Shown here one piece after another: positions 23,191 through 35,608 of a stretch of 64,000 bases of DNA. The stretch lies in contig OZ037772.1 in the NCBI GenBank assembly GCA_964035545.1, positions 9,335,150 to 9,399,149 of the forward strand, given 5' to 3'. This DNA comes from Bugula neritina. Lineage: Eukaryota; Bryozoa; Gymnolaemata; Cheilostomatida; Bugulidae. The notes under the pieces are model-generated. The model was not told where the DNA came from and did no database searches. It saw only the letters and a list, made by a program, of their open reading frames with translations. The position numbers and the translations under genes are program-made. Each line of letters starts with the position of its first letter. Position 1 is the first letter of the stretch.

Positions 23191-24246
23191 ATATGAATAT
23201 ATCAATATATAGGAGCTCTTATTTGTTAAATTATCAAGATAATTGCTGGCCTTTAAAAATGCATTGCCATTTTATGAAAAGTTGTAATGTATTTTTTTTA
23301 GGATTAAAATGGAAATATTGTTTTTTTATTTCGTCTGGCACTTGACTATATCATAGTTTATTAATGAGAATTACTAGCTTGTTTTTATTCTCAAAAAGCA
23401 GTTATAATGGTGGTGGGGGCAATGACTTAGTGAACACAAAGCCATAGGTTCAAATTGAAGTGAAGCTATTGCAGATGTTAAGAAGAGCATTCAGTCATAA
23501 CAGTTTATACTTTGCCACAATAGAAAACAAGTTCTTACCAACATATTTCTATGGATGCAGTATTTGTCTACAAATTAGACAATAGCTTAGAATATGCACA
23601 GGAAAAGATAATTATTTTTCATTATTATAGAAATACACTATGCTACACTTTAATTTGCTTGCTTGTTATGGAAATTTTATTTTTATTAAAAAATAAAACT
23701 CAATGTTATTATACACCATTCACACCAAAACTAATTGATATTTTATTAATAATAATTAATAATCAATAATTAACAAATTACTCACTAAACTCAGAGTTTA
23801 AGTGATACAAGTTGAAATAAACTCAGAAGATAGGCACATGTTTTAATAAATTATAAAACTTAAGATTAATACAAAAAAATAAAAAACAATTCTTGTATTT
23901 TTACAAATGCTGTAAATTAAGAAACGCAAAGAAAAAAAACAAGCAAGATGTTTACAACATGCATTAATTGCAACTCATAAATGACGCATTTTAAGCTGGA
24001 AAATTGTTTCGTGAAAAATTCTGTATTAATCATATTTAGCATATAGCATAAAGTATAATTATTTTAGTTTTAAAATTACTTGGTAGAGTAAGTGAAGTAA
24101 GTGTGCATTAAATCTTAAAATATAGCAGTTTGTTCTTATGAATTCTTTTGATAAATAATTTATCCTATCAAAAATGTTTGCATCATACAAAAGTGAAAAT
24201 AGTAGCTAACATATTGTGAACTAATAACGGTCTTCTTATTTCCTCT
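23191..24246. other. Spacer between gypsy element 2 and copy 4
   Basis: No coding sequence. It is the right half of the flank interrupted by element 2, with a SINE-like repeat (about 23400-23545) and the candidate poly(A) signal of copy 4 (AATAAA on the minus strand at 23742-23747). Confidence 0.5.
23400..23545 (+). repeat. SINE-like repeat, tRNA-derived family
   Basis: GGTTCAAATTG (B-box-like) near 23450 is followed by TGTTAAGAAGAGCATTCAGT and CATAACAGTTTATACTTTGCCACAATAG. Almost the same sequence occurs at about 54955-55100. Confidence 0.45.
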
Positions 24247-27200
24247 TCATGTTATTCTGAACAAACATAACATATTATCATCCCAACCAGGTACAGCTAT
24301 TACTCCATCTCTGATACTTGGAACTCCTGTAAACTCTGAAGGTAGTTTGTCATGTGAAAGGGTTTGAAGTAACTCACCTGTAAAACATGAAACTTGTTGA
24401 ATCCACGTTTCCTGGCAAACACCATAATAATTGTTTTAATTTAAATATATACGTAGCTATAGTTGCAAAATTTACTTTAAAAAAGTGACAAATTAAGCTC
24501 GTGCAGATCGAAAACCTATTTAATATATTTTATATTTTTTCATACTTTAACTGAATATTTTTTAAAATAAACAAAATTTTATTTCTGTAATAAGCATATG
24601 AGCACGCAACAAACTTCTTTAATTATACTGTTGTAAAAGTGTATCATAAGTTACCACACCTGGAGAAGAGACAACGTATATCTTCTTCAATGATTTAGCT
24701 GATACATAGATGAGTCCATTAGAATCTGTACAGAGACTGTAGCCATCTATAATATCATCACATGTCCAGAGTTCAACCATCTGTCCATTCTCTATTTTAT
24801 ATTTCTTCAATTTACTTCCAGAAACTACTAACAAATTATCGTCTAGTCCAAACTATAAACCAAGCAGATTCATGAAACTGATTTTCTCTGTTTGTTGAGA
24901 TGTGAAGTCATAAATTATCAGCTGCTTAGTATCTGGATTCCTCACCACAACATATCTGTCAGAGACTGTCATTACTGCTGCTATATTACTTGTTTTAGGA
25001 AACTGAAACAGTTCTTTCCTTTTTGTAATGTCACTAGCTAAACACATATCAACCTTACATGTACCAGGTACTCTATGAAGTATGAATACATTCTGATGAT
25101 GTTCCACTACTGATGTAACCAATTCCACATCTGCGTTGCATGGATTCAGCCAACTCCCACTTCTACGGAGGACATACAATCCATCATCTGTACCTATGAG
25201 AAGATCTCCATTCTGTCTATAGCAAGTAGCCAGACACTGACTAGTTGTCACATGTTCAGATATGAATGTCAGTGATGATGGAACTGTCACCAGACTCACA
25301 CCCAGCAGTGATGAATCTCTTTCATCTGTAATGAATAAAATATAGTATTTATTATTCTAGTGCTGTTATTTGATTTAAAATTCTTACATTGCTTGAAAAC
25401 ACAGCATGCTACTTTATATAATTATCCAAGTAAAAACATGCATAGCTTAACAGTTCACAAGTATGAGTAGAATAAAATTTTCTGGCATCAGCTGTGCTAA
25501 TATTTATAACCTTTAGAGAGGGTTTTGACAGCTATAGATGCTATCAGCAACAGCATATAGTTGCACCTACATATATAATTCAGCTAAGATTGCATTAATA
25601 CAACTTTCAACGAGTAAACTTCAGGAACCAAACTGATGATTTGGAGATTGTTGTTTAGTTATAAGTAGCTAAAAAAACCTTAAATAAATAGTGATATTTG
25701 ACTTACAAGTGTGACATAGAGCTTGGGGTTTACTGATTGCATATGGATCAAGTTCTACTTCACTCAGTTCTTCTGTAATTCCTTTTCTCTGCTTCACTTT
25801 CTCAGTCACATGACTCTTTTGAATCAAATGATTCAATTTGATTTGCACTTTCTGTAACTCATTTCCCTTTATCATCAGGTTGTTGTAGCAAGCTTCTACC
25901 TCATTGGTCACTTTCTTCCTGTGACCTATGACCTTTTTCATGAGTTCTTGACTTTCCTCTTTAATTTTCTTTATCTGTTTGAAGCAAAATAGTACATACT
26001 ATAAGTACAAAAATTCTTCATTAATTTTGTTCTCCACCAAAAAAAATTTTCAAATAAAATTCGTAATCTATTATTTGAAGTGTCTCCTAATTTCTAAACT
26101 TTTAAAGCTGTTTATGAATGTTTTGGCAAAAGCTTATTTTTTACGAACATCCAGGAAGTTGGCAGAACAAAACTTTTCAAATTTTGTGTCTAAATAAAAT
26201 TATTAATGACTACAATCTAATTATAAGTTAGAAAATCAATGACTACATTTTTTCTGCTAAGGAATATGATTATAAACTCACCCTTTCTTTGCGAAGTTTT
26301 CTGATCTGTTTTACAAGTTTTTCACATGTCTGTTCCTGATCATCCAGTTCTCTCCATATCCTTTTGTCTAGTTCATTCACTTCATTTATCTTTTCTGCTG
26401 TAATCTGAAGTTGAGTCTGTAGATATGTATTTATCTTCTCTTGCAGAGAGGAAAGAGACTTGAAGTTGTGTTGATTCTCATCTACACAAAATAATAACAT
26501 TACAGTTATGATTTTTCTTGGAGGTTCAATGCAGTCTATCTTTATAGTAAACAGACACCGAAATTTTTGCTCTATGTATTTTGTAGCTATATAAATTGAA
26601 TATAGTCAATTATTTTAATTAATGTAGACTATATACTGCAATATATATGGATATTATTTTTATTGCTCTATAATATTCTGAAGGATAATATTATTGAATA
26701 ATACCTGTACAGTCAGTGCCATGAACATCACATTCAACACATATCAATCTGTCACATTTCTTACAAGCTCTATCTAAGATCTCTTCATGTTGTTCACACA
26801 CTGGTTTAGAATAAATAGCTGGTGATTTCTTGTAGACTTCAATGTCTATTTCCCTATGAGATTCTTTGTAGAGAGCTGTGTGAAGCTGAAAAAATATATT
26901 AAACCGTTTTATTTGGGTATAGTATTGGCGAGAAAATTTAATACAACACAATTTAGTAAAAAAAGTGACTGATTTAAAAAAGGTTGACGGGTAGCGTGTA
27001 AAAGAATCATAAATACTGGGAGAAGTACTTTTCATATTTCACATGTTGATTGAATTAACAGATTAGTATAATTGACCGGTGCTTGGTTGTACACCTCAAT
27101 ATCTATTTCGTTATGGTGTTCTCTGTAGGGAGTTCTATATGTGCTAAAATATGATGAACAACTGTTATATATGCTCTTGGCAAGGATGAATAGTTCTTTT

Positions 27201-28435
27201 TAATGTTTATGTATGACCAACTCAAAATTTAGAGAGGTTAGTTTTAAAACATAATTTTTGCTGATGACCAGTTTAAGTTGACATAGTAACGTCTTACATG
27301 AATTAGTACTATTTTAATTTGAAATGGGGGCTTTCCAATAATTTTTAAGTCATATTATCAAGTCAACAATCATAAACTAAAATTAATCAATTATTTTTTC
27401 GCTGCTATAACAATATTCAATTTTTCTCTACCAAATATATTATATGTTTTATAAGTACATTTTTTGTAAACAACAGCTAGACAATAATTAAGATGGTAAC
27501 ATATAATATCCTGAGCATTATCTTACACCTTATATGCAGCAGGAAACATACTATATTTATTTTTATATTACATTTAGCTTTTTCTTTTAACTTCGTTGAT
27601 CTAATATTTCAACATTATCTCTCTATATCACTTTTCAATTACTTTAAATAGCAGTGTGTTGCTGCATAATTTATAGATACATTATAATAGTTTTGGATTA
27701 GTATCTCTTTTATAGTATGGAAGTTTTTAAAAATATACATGTACTTGCATCATAAATTTGTATCAGAACTCTACGTGTAAACCATTTAATGACATACAAA
27801 GCTTTGCCCTCCATTATATTTAAAATTATTACCTTTTGATGGTCAGTACAGAATTTATCTCCACATGTAGTACAAAAGCAAATAGCTATTTGACCTTGAC
27901 ATCCATAAGCTGTACAATACAAAGTATCCAGGTCAGACTTGTTATTCTCTGTTTCAACTTTTTACAGTTCTTCAAAGTTAAGGGTTTCATGTACTTCTCT
28001 GTATAATAAAATGTATTGTGATATTAACCTCAATACTATAAATATTTCAATTGTCCGAAGGAATTAGAGAATTTTTTGTAACCTCCATCTTTTTAGGCTT
28101 TTTGATTTGTGACAGTAGAAAAACCTGGTTAAGATATGAGATTGTCAGCCACTGGCTGTTAGAAACTTTATCTTTCAATCAAATTAGATATGTTATTTGT
28201 TGTTAACTATAAAAGTTGTAGATATGTAAACCATCAGATATATATAAATATAATTCGCTATATTTACTCACCCACAAGTAGGGCAAGTCACAGAGCCATG
28301 TTGGTTGTAGTATCCTTCAATACAACTCAAACAGAATACATGCTGACAAGGTAACTTTTTTGGATCTACCATAGACTCTGTTTTGGATGCACAGAAACCA
28401 CATTCATAGTCTGGGGGTAGATGTTGGGCAGCCAT
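24247..28435 (-). pseudogene. TRIM-like gene, copy 4 (two nonsense codons)
   Basis: Exons 28272-28435, 27833-27998, 26705-26885, 26282-26481, 25707-25974, 24660-25325 and 24247-24377 all have standard lengths and GT-AG borders. An in-frame TAA at 27962-27964 in exon 2 replaces the Gln codon of EELQK. An in-frame TAG at 24853-24855 in exon 6 replaces the Gln of the LQF blade motif. The first stop falls just after the RING, so a full product is not expected without readthrough. Apart from these the domains, including B-box2 with its DVH histidine, are well preserved. Both lesions are single-base Gln-to-stop changes. A relic half B-box2 exon lies in intron 2 (27061-27144). Confidence 0.85.
27061..27144 (-). 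pseudogene. Relic half B-box2 exon in copy 4
   Basis: Similar to the first half of the B-box2 exon and to the relics in copies 1 and 5 (TTAGTATAATTGACYGGTGC core). The coding half with the zinc ligands is missing. Confidence 0.6.
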
Positions 28436-29633
28436 ATTGGTCAGAATATGTTGGAAGGATTTGAAACCTATGAAATAAGTTTGATTAATTTTTATCACTT
28501 ATAGCAAAGAGGTGGTTGTTGAATTGTTAACCATACCAATTAATAGAGAAAACAAATTAATAAAGAATTAAATGAAAGCTGAAAATTGATAAGAGCAAAA
28601 CTTGAAAAAAAACTGTCTCTACAAATTAGTTAGCAGACTTTTATTAAGGTAGTTATATATAATAACCAGTTCTGGTTGGTTGCAGATGTATAAAATTATG
28701 TATAATGTATAGTGTATAGAATTAGCAAGCATACCTTTGAAGTATTTATGATAACCATTTTAGAATTGGTTGCAGATATAATACCATGCAGACAGCTATA
28801 AAGTACTCTATATGATAGTAGAGTGTTACTTAATATATAAATTACCTGTTTAGTAGCTATAATCTAGCAGGCACACTGTATGGTATCAACTGGTACAATG
28901 AAAAATATGTTTCATAACTAGTATAGCAATTGATTACCAATAGTGTAAGTAAATAATATTGAATGTTATTGTAGACTCAGTTCCATTAAATATATTACCC
29001 TAAAACTGTTTACACAAAATTAAACCAAGTAAAAACAAAATCCTTTTGTCTGGTGCTCATACTGAAAGGGGAGCCACCAATTTGTCTGCTGCAAAAATCA
29101 TTCCAACTGAATAAAGTTAATGAAATGTACGAACATAGCATTGGTGTATTGAATATCATTACAATACAAAATATTGATTAGGTACAGCTAGTAACATAGC
29201 TGTGTAGTTTCATTATGTGATAAATTATGTGACAAGTATTGATTTAATCTAAACAATATTTATATGTTGTGTGTTGACCTGCATATTAATAGCTTTAAAT
29301 ACAGTAGCTATAATAATAATAAAATAGGCATATAATTAATTTTTATATATACTGTTTACATTCGGCTATTCTTTAGTACAATGCTATAATATCAACATCT
29401 CATGATAAAAAAGCTTTTTATTGCTGCATGAGTTTTAAACACTAATAGGCCTTTTAGAAATGTAGCATCTAGGTTCACTATATATAGCAGGTTATAACTT
29501 GTTTACAGATAGTTTAAAATTGTTAGATTTAATTTTCAGCATATATGCAGCATTTATAATAATATTGTAAACATTATAACTATAATAAAAATAATTAGTT
29601 TATTTTTATTTTCGGAATTGCGTGCTATATATA
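28436..29633. other. 5' flank of copy 4
   Basis: No gene seen. It aligns with the 5' flanks of copies 1-3. The kappaB-aligned position (29068-29078) reads GGTGGCTCCCC on the minus strand and no longer matches the consensus. It ends at the Tc1 insertion. Confidence 0.5.
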
Positions 29634-31415
29634 CAGTGCTGTGAAAAAGTTTAAGGACGCTTGCAGAAATTTCTATGTATTTCTATGTATTGTTTATTAG
29701 GCATTTCTTGGAAGTTCTTAGTATTTTCCTGCAAGTTCTATATATCAAAATGACTCTTAAAATGTGCACTACAATTTCCACCTTATAAATTCCAACTGCT
29801 GTGATGTTTTCTACCTATTTTCGGGCTAACTATACAAGCAGCTAGGAAAGCGCAACTCCTGTGTTTTTATGTTTCCAAAGTTTATCGCTTCTGATAATCA
29901 CAAAAGGCTAAACAGTGAAATTTTACTTTGTACATGGCATCATGATACCATAAAGTATGACTTTCTTTCATAATTTGAAATATGTCATTTAGTTGTAAGC
30001 TTTTACATGGTGTCTACTTAGGTGCTGCGCATAGACAAAATGAGAGCTGTAAATCTTACTTCAAAAGCAAGGTTTGTAATAATTTTTTTGCATAACGAAG
30101 GTTAGTCAATTAGGAAAATATCTGAAAAGGTTGGCAAAGAAAAGACAACTGTTTATCAAATTATCAAGAAGTTCATGGAGACTGGCAGTGTAGCAGATTG
30201 ACCTGGAAGTGGACGACCAAGAATAAGCACACTACGAGATGACAAGGTTTTCATTAGGATCAGCAAGAAAGATTGCCATAAAACAAGTCCTGAGTTGGCA
30301 AAGAATGGTCAGAATCAACAGGAACAACAGCTTCGACATCCCTGATAAGGCGAAGACTGCTGAGCCATGGTCTATGTGTCTGCAAAGCAAGAAGGAAGCC
30401 TCTACTAACCGAGAAGTAGCGAAAAAACCGGCTACGGTGGGCCAAGGAGCATGGTAGTTAGACAGTGAATGACTAGAAAAAAGTAATTATTTCAGATAGA
30501 TCTACATTTAATGTGAACAATCATGCTGGAAACTGTTTTGTTAGAAGATACCAGTGTGAGGAATATAACCCCTAATGTATTCTTACAACAATTAAGCACC
30601 CTATCGGTGTTATGTTCTGGGGTTGTATAACATCAAAAGGTGTAGGACGACTCAGTAATTGCTCTGGAATGATGTTAATGCCTAAAAATATATAGATAAA
30701 CTCAATGCTAAACTTCTTTCAATCATAAAAAAACTTCTTTTTAAATGAAATTAACATATTTGAAGATGACAATGCACCATGCCATTGGGCAAAAACTGTT
30801 AAAGAGTGGATGAAAAAGCAGAGGGTCTCAACGCTTAACTGGCCAGCCCAAAGCCGGGACTTGAACCCAATAAGAAATTCATGGTCAAGAATGGCTAAAA
30901 TAGTCTCTTTACAGAAGCCAACAACTAAGGTGACACTCATAGAGCCTGTAATTCATGCATAGCATCATGTTGTGACCGAAAACGAGTTGGAGAAGCTGTA
31001 CGAGTTGATGCCTCGTAGCTGCCGACTAGTGATTGAGAATAAAGGCTGGCCAACAAAACATTGATACTAAAATTTAAAGCACTGTGTGTTGCAATGCTGC
31101 TATAATGTGTAGAACAAATCACATACAATATTTTTCTATGTTTCAAGTAAAATATTCTGATATCCTACAGTACACACAAATTGTGAGAACATTGAATAAT
31201 TCCCATATATGCATAGTATCTCATTATTTTACCCATATTTTGGAAGGAAGTGAAAAGAAACACTAATGATTTATATAAATGAGATCAGGAGATCTTAAGG
31301 ATCATTTTGATAGGCATCATGCCTATGGAAATGCTTTTGTTATGTCTTAAAATTAGCTTGGAACATTGCTATTATGGAAAATAATGAGGCGTCCTTAAAC
31401 TTTTTCACAGCACTG
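29634..31415 (+). mobile_element. Tc1/mariner element, degenerate (1.78 kb)
   Basis: Perfect 27-bp terminal inverted repeats beginning CAGTGCTGTGAAAAAG lie at both ends, each bordered by a TA dinucleotide (29632-29633, 31416-31417), the standard Tc1/mariner target duplication. The interior encodes a broken transposase on the plus strand. The perfect ends with a decayed gene suggest it was moved by transposase supplied elsewhere. Confidence 0.93.
30040..30962 (+). pseudogene. Tc1-type transposase pseudogene
   Basis: A transposase would cut and paste the element. The N-terminal helix-turn-helix region is recognisable (ISEKVGKEKTTVYQIIKKF, GSGRPR), as is the DDE-core signature FEDDNAPCHW...WPAQSRDLNPI. 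Stops appear early (TAG at 30103-30105) and the frame shifts several times. The last catalytic acidic residue of NPIEN is replaced (NPIRN), so the enzyme is dead even apart from the stops. Confidence 0.88.
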
Positions 31416-31607
31416 TATGTCTATTATATTATCATGTATTTGCATGGTTTACACATGCAGAAGCATATTAACAAACTTCTCTCTAAATTCTTCTAGGTGA
31501 AGTAATTTTATTTCAATGAATAATATGGTTGAGATCAGGTTACTTTAGTCATTATATCTATCTAATTTTTCTATATGGTTCATATTTATCTGTGGGTCAA
31601 CTGTTTG

Positions 31608-31611
<4 letters not shown>

Positions 31612-31685
<74 letters not shown>
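31612..31685. repeat. (AT)n microsatellite
   Basis: About 74 bp of pure alternating AT. Confidence 0.95.
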
Positions 31686-31688
<3 letters not shown>

Positions 31689-31984
31689 GATCTACACTAT
31701 TATATTAGTAAAAAGCTGTGTACATAAAATCTACTAACATTTGCAGCACATTAGCTAGTTGATCAACAAAAGATAGATACATTTTCTAAACTAAATAAAT
31801 TTAAAACTTATACTAGGTTACTTTGCAGTGATATTTTTAACTTAATTAACTCAGTAACATGAATTACCAAAATTAAAAGTACAAAAACTATTATATTTGA
31901 GGTGCATACCAGTCACAAGAATTATAGAGAGAGTATTTCCATTTTAATTGCTATAGGTGTTATCAGAAATTATTATCTTTTAGG

Positions 31985-32150
31985 AAGAAGTCGTGACCTC
32001 TACAGGGGCTATAAAGCGGTAGCTTATATAGTAAACTCTGAGATCATCGGTTCCATCCCCAGTAACTACTATTAGTAATGCTATGAGAAGCATCCAGACA
32101 TAATTTCTTCTGCGCCACATTAAAAAAGTCTTTAGCCCGCTTATATACAA
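31985..32150 (+). repeat. tRNA-derived SINE
   Basis: A tRNA-like head (GCGGTAGCTTATATAGTAAAC with B-box ATCGGTTCCATCCCC at about 32045-32060) is followed by GAGAAGCATCCAGACATAAT and TTCTTCTGCGCCACAT. The tail aligns with the inverted copy at about 52870-53030. Confidence 0.5.
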
Positions 32151-32539
32151 ACTCTCCCATCAAGGGTTTTTACAGGCATATTGACTATAAACAAAACAGG
32201 CGGGAGGGGGAGGGAGGGAGGGTGTTATAATTTATCATATATTGTTATTATGGTTTTTTTTAGAAATAAAAATAATTAATTGTCCAACAAGATTGTTTCT
32301 TCAGTTTGCGTAACACATTCTATTCTTATTGTAAATAACGTTGAACAGCCATTACATTGTAACAGCTTTATATATTATGAATAATTTGTATCTGTTTTTA
32401 AACAAGCATTATATGAGTGAGCTTTTTGCTATCGGGCCTGCACTTGAAGCATTTCGAAAGTAGTTTATTATGTTTTACAGATAAATTAAATATGACTTTA
32501 TTGAAGAATTTGTCTAAAAAAAGACAATATAGCATATAG

Positions 32540-32891
32540 AGTAGTAATTTGTGCAATTACTGTGCGTGAGTTATCTACTTGCGTATAGTTAGTTAGTTAT
32601 CCTGCTAGTAATTACTAGGGTAGCTGTCGAGTAATTATATTTATTATCCACAATAAAGCATAAAATAAACATCACATCAAATTATCCTAAACATCAGTCA
32701 ACTACTAATACATGTTTCTCCTTCAAGCCTCCGCTTACAACAACGTGATATAATGTTAATAGCCCGGGAAGTGTCACGTGAATCGGAAGCATATCTTCCG
32801 GAGCTGCTAATTGGTTGCTACATAAGGGCTAAGTATTCCAAGAGTAGGGAGAGGGCGATTCCCGTATTTGTACTTTGCACTACTCACTACA
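32540..32891 (-). repeat. 3' LTR of gypsy element 3
   Basis: 352 bp. The terminal TG has become AG at 32540; otherwise nearly identical to the partner LTR. Confidence 0.9.
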
Positions 32892-33183
32892 CCGCCCCCC
32901 CAGCAGAAAGCCCTACTTTCTGATAACACAATAAAAAAACACATAATGAAAAACTATACAATAATCCAAAAAGAAAAACATACATAAGTAAACCCACAAA
33001 GAGTAAGAAGAGAAATAGTTGGGCACGACAACATTTACATTAGAAGACAACAGGGTGATCGATCACACACATCTAGTCAGCTATAAAGAGAGAGGGTGCT
33101 TACCAGCACGCGGGCCAATGTCGGAGCACTCGTTACTTTCCAGACGAGTTACAGCTCAACGAAGGTGCCTACCCCAGGCATTC

Positions 33184-34241
33184 TCATTGGGTGGACTCTG
33201 ATTCTTGTAGCGATCGTGCTCTGTGTCGAGCCTGTCGGGCACGTAGCCGCCTCTTCAGTCGCCCCACTGAGTCCTTCAACTGGTATAGACCTGTCGTCGT
33301 ATCCAGCAGGTCAGGGGCAAGTTGTGTGAACTCGGCTTGTAGTCTTACAAGCCGCTCTTCTACATTAGCCAGCTGGCTAGGCCTTGGCGGGGTTGTAGTA
33401 GTCTCTGTTAGAGGGGGTATTGTTGTTTCTTCTACTTCTGGGGTGTTGCTAGGGTTGACGGGGGTAGGAGACGGGCCCTGAACCATAGGGGACTTATGGC
33501 GGGCGGATAGCAGCAGTACGTGGAACCCTGACGCTAGTGCGGCCAGGGTGATAGCCTTCCTGATGACTGGCTTGATGGCATCCAGGTATAGGGGGAAACT
33601 GTCCTCATCAACAGTGTGGTTCTCTCCGGCGAAGCAGCTCAGCTTATGTACTGTCACGGGATACGGGTAGACGTCGTGGAACCCGCAGGGACAGAAGTGG
33701 AGTAGGAAATGGGCGTCTACATGTAAACGCAGGGAGCGGTGTGACGGGCACTCCTCAAAGCAGACCTGGCAGGTTCGGTGGGGTCCACTGGGTCCCCAGG
33801 CTTCCTCAATTCTCCTTTCCGTCGTGGGTGACACCCAACGGTGTCGTCGACGGAGCACCACGGGTATGCCATTCTCCATGACAGGCTCCTCTTCCATAGG
33901 CAGAGAGGTTGGCTGGTCCCGTGACCGGGAGGTGGTCACTCGAGTGTGATCTGAAAGAGTAGCAGTGTTAAAGATTATACACTGAGGTACCGTCGGCGTG
34001 TACAGCCTGACCGGTACTCTGTTCAGTTACACTCGTGAGATTCAGGCTAATGAATAGTTGATGGAGAACACACTCGCTATGACAGATTATTTAAAATCAA
34101 AGTCGACGTGTATTCCCACCACTGTTTATCATTATCGAATCTCCAGCTCGCTAGCTAGTGTAGCTAAAGCTGACTGATGCAGTCTAGTTATCGTACCAAA
34201 AACATAATTAACTCACCCTTCGATCCAGAATAGTAAGACAT
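33184..34241 (-). CDS. Spliced C2H2 zinc-finger protein of gypsy element 3 (263 aa)
   Basis: Exon 1 (34217-34241, 25 nt) encodes MSYYSGSK and ends G|GTGAGTTA. Exon 2 (33184-33950) follows acceptor CTCTTTCAG. The intron is 266 nt and the junction again makes GAT. Exon length, junction codon and both splice sites match element 2. The protein keeps the WVSP.TE segment, the C2H2 finger (CQVCFEEC...HVDAH), the C-x-C-x12-H-x3-C finger with DVYPYPVT, and the C-terminal leucine-rich segment (VEERLVRLQAEFTQLAPDLL). The linker between is unalignable, which shows time for divergence. It is open in an element that has lost its polymerase. Role unknown. Confidence 0.75.
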
Positions 34242-34264
34242 TTTGGAATGAGAGCGGTAAATGA

Positions 34265-35608
34265 TTACTGTTTACTGGCACGTCTACTCTTGACTGCATC
34301 AACATAGGAAAAGACCGGACAGCGTGGTTGTGAAACGTGACTAGGGCTTTTCACTTCCAGCGGATGAATCTCGTGTGAGATTCCGCCGAGGCAAAAGTTG
34401 AGATTCTCGTGGTGATCACAACTCCCACGGCTCTTTGCCTGTTTTCCCATGCGAGGCCTCTCTAGACTTTCGTTACTGCCGCTTATACCGCGGTCACGTA
34501 CACAGTCTCTGAGACACGCTGGAAGTTGCCTAGTGTGTGGTCCTGGTCCTACGTTGGTATCTCCTTGCGGAGCCCCTCCTACGGGGGGTTTTTGCACTTC
34601 CGGACCTGTTTCTGGTTCCGGAAGTGGTGATGATGGCAGGCTTGACGTTGGGGGCGGTGGGCGCACTTTCAAGGACGGAAGTGGCCTTTCTCGCCTCGCC
34701 AAGTCTTCCTGACGTGTCATGGAGGTGTTTCCGGCCAGGTTGACAGTCTCCGCCTGCCGAGACCTTCTCGCACAATGCGTCTGCCGCCCCGCTTCACCAG
34801 GGAGACGGCTATGCTTGTTGGTCCGGCAGACTTTGCACCGTCTCACTCTGCGTCGGATATCCCGTTCCATGTTGGGCCAGTACCACCGGAGTTGTAGCTT
34901 GGTGACCACCCCTTGGACTCCTCCGTGAGTCTCCTCGTGGGTGTCTTGTATCAACTTCCGGCGGATGGTAACTGGGCAGACAACCCTCTTCCTGGCTGGC
35001 TGTCTGCTGTTGGCGGCCAAGGTCATGGTCAGCAGACCATCTGGCCCGACCCGCAGAGAGCTCCAACGTTGACAGTACAGCCGTAACTCGGCGCATCCCT
35101 GTCGCCGTTGTTTACTACTGGGTCGTCGCCCTTCCTGTTTCGCTCGGTACACGTCGGCTACCACCCCAGGAAGGCATTCCTGGAGCTTCGGCAGCTCCCT
35201 AACGTTACCAGCCCATACAGGTTTGGCGCGGAGGCTCTGGACAGCCTCCGGGGGCGTGTCAGCCCTCTGTTGGAGTAGCTGAGCAGGGGCGGTCCTCGCC
35301 GCCCGTGGTACCTCACGACAGCCTGCTCTATTTAGGCGGGCTCCGTGGTCTGTGTGGCGGAACGCCTCACTGTACCCATGTGGCAACCTAGCCATAGCCT
35401 GGCGCTTCCCGTTGCTTGTGCAGCCACGCGTCCCTGGAGGAGGGAGGGGTGGGTTGGGACGGTCCTCCGCCCTCGAGACGGGCTCTGCTGAGGACCTTCC
35501 GTCGTAGCTCCCGACGACGACCCAATGGCTTCCTCCTGGACAGGATGGAAGCGACCCAGCATGGATCTGGGTGGTAGGTCTACTGTCTCTGAGAAGGGGT
35601 TGACACAC
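34265..35608 (-). pseudogene. pol 3' remnant of element 3, fused to post-pol ORF
   Basis: From about 35420 this frame continues the pol homology (QAMARLPHGY, matching residues about 402-411 of element 2). It then skips to the pre-integrase region (SLRAKPVWAGNVRELPKLQE), includes the integrase zinc region (CKVC) and then lacks the DDE core entirely. The Pro-rich tail follows, and then, in the same frame, the Cys/His segment homologous to the small ORF of element 2 (FC.GG...QPRC.VFSY.DAV.SRR.SKQ). Reverse transcription and integration functions are lost. The sharp loss of both enzymatic cores beside conserved flanks indicates clean deletions, not gradual decay. Confidence 0.82.

Larger units (their letters stand above)
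31416..32539. other. Spacer between Tc1 and gypsy element 3
   Basis: No gene. It includes an (AT)n microsatellite (about 31612-31685) and a tRNA-derived SINE (about 31985-32150). Confidence 0.5.
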
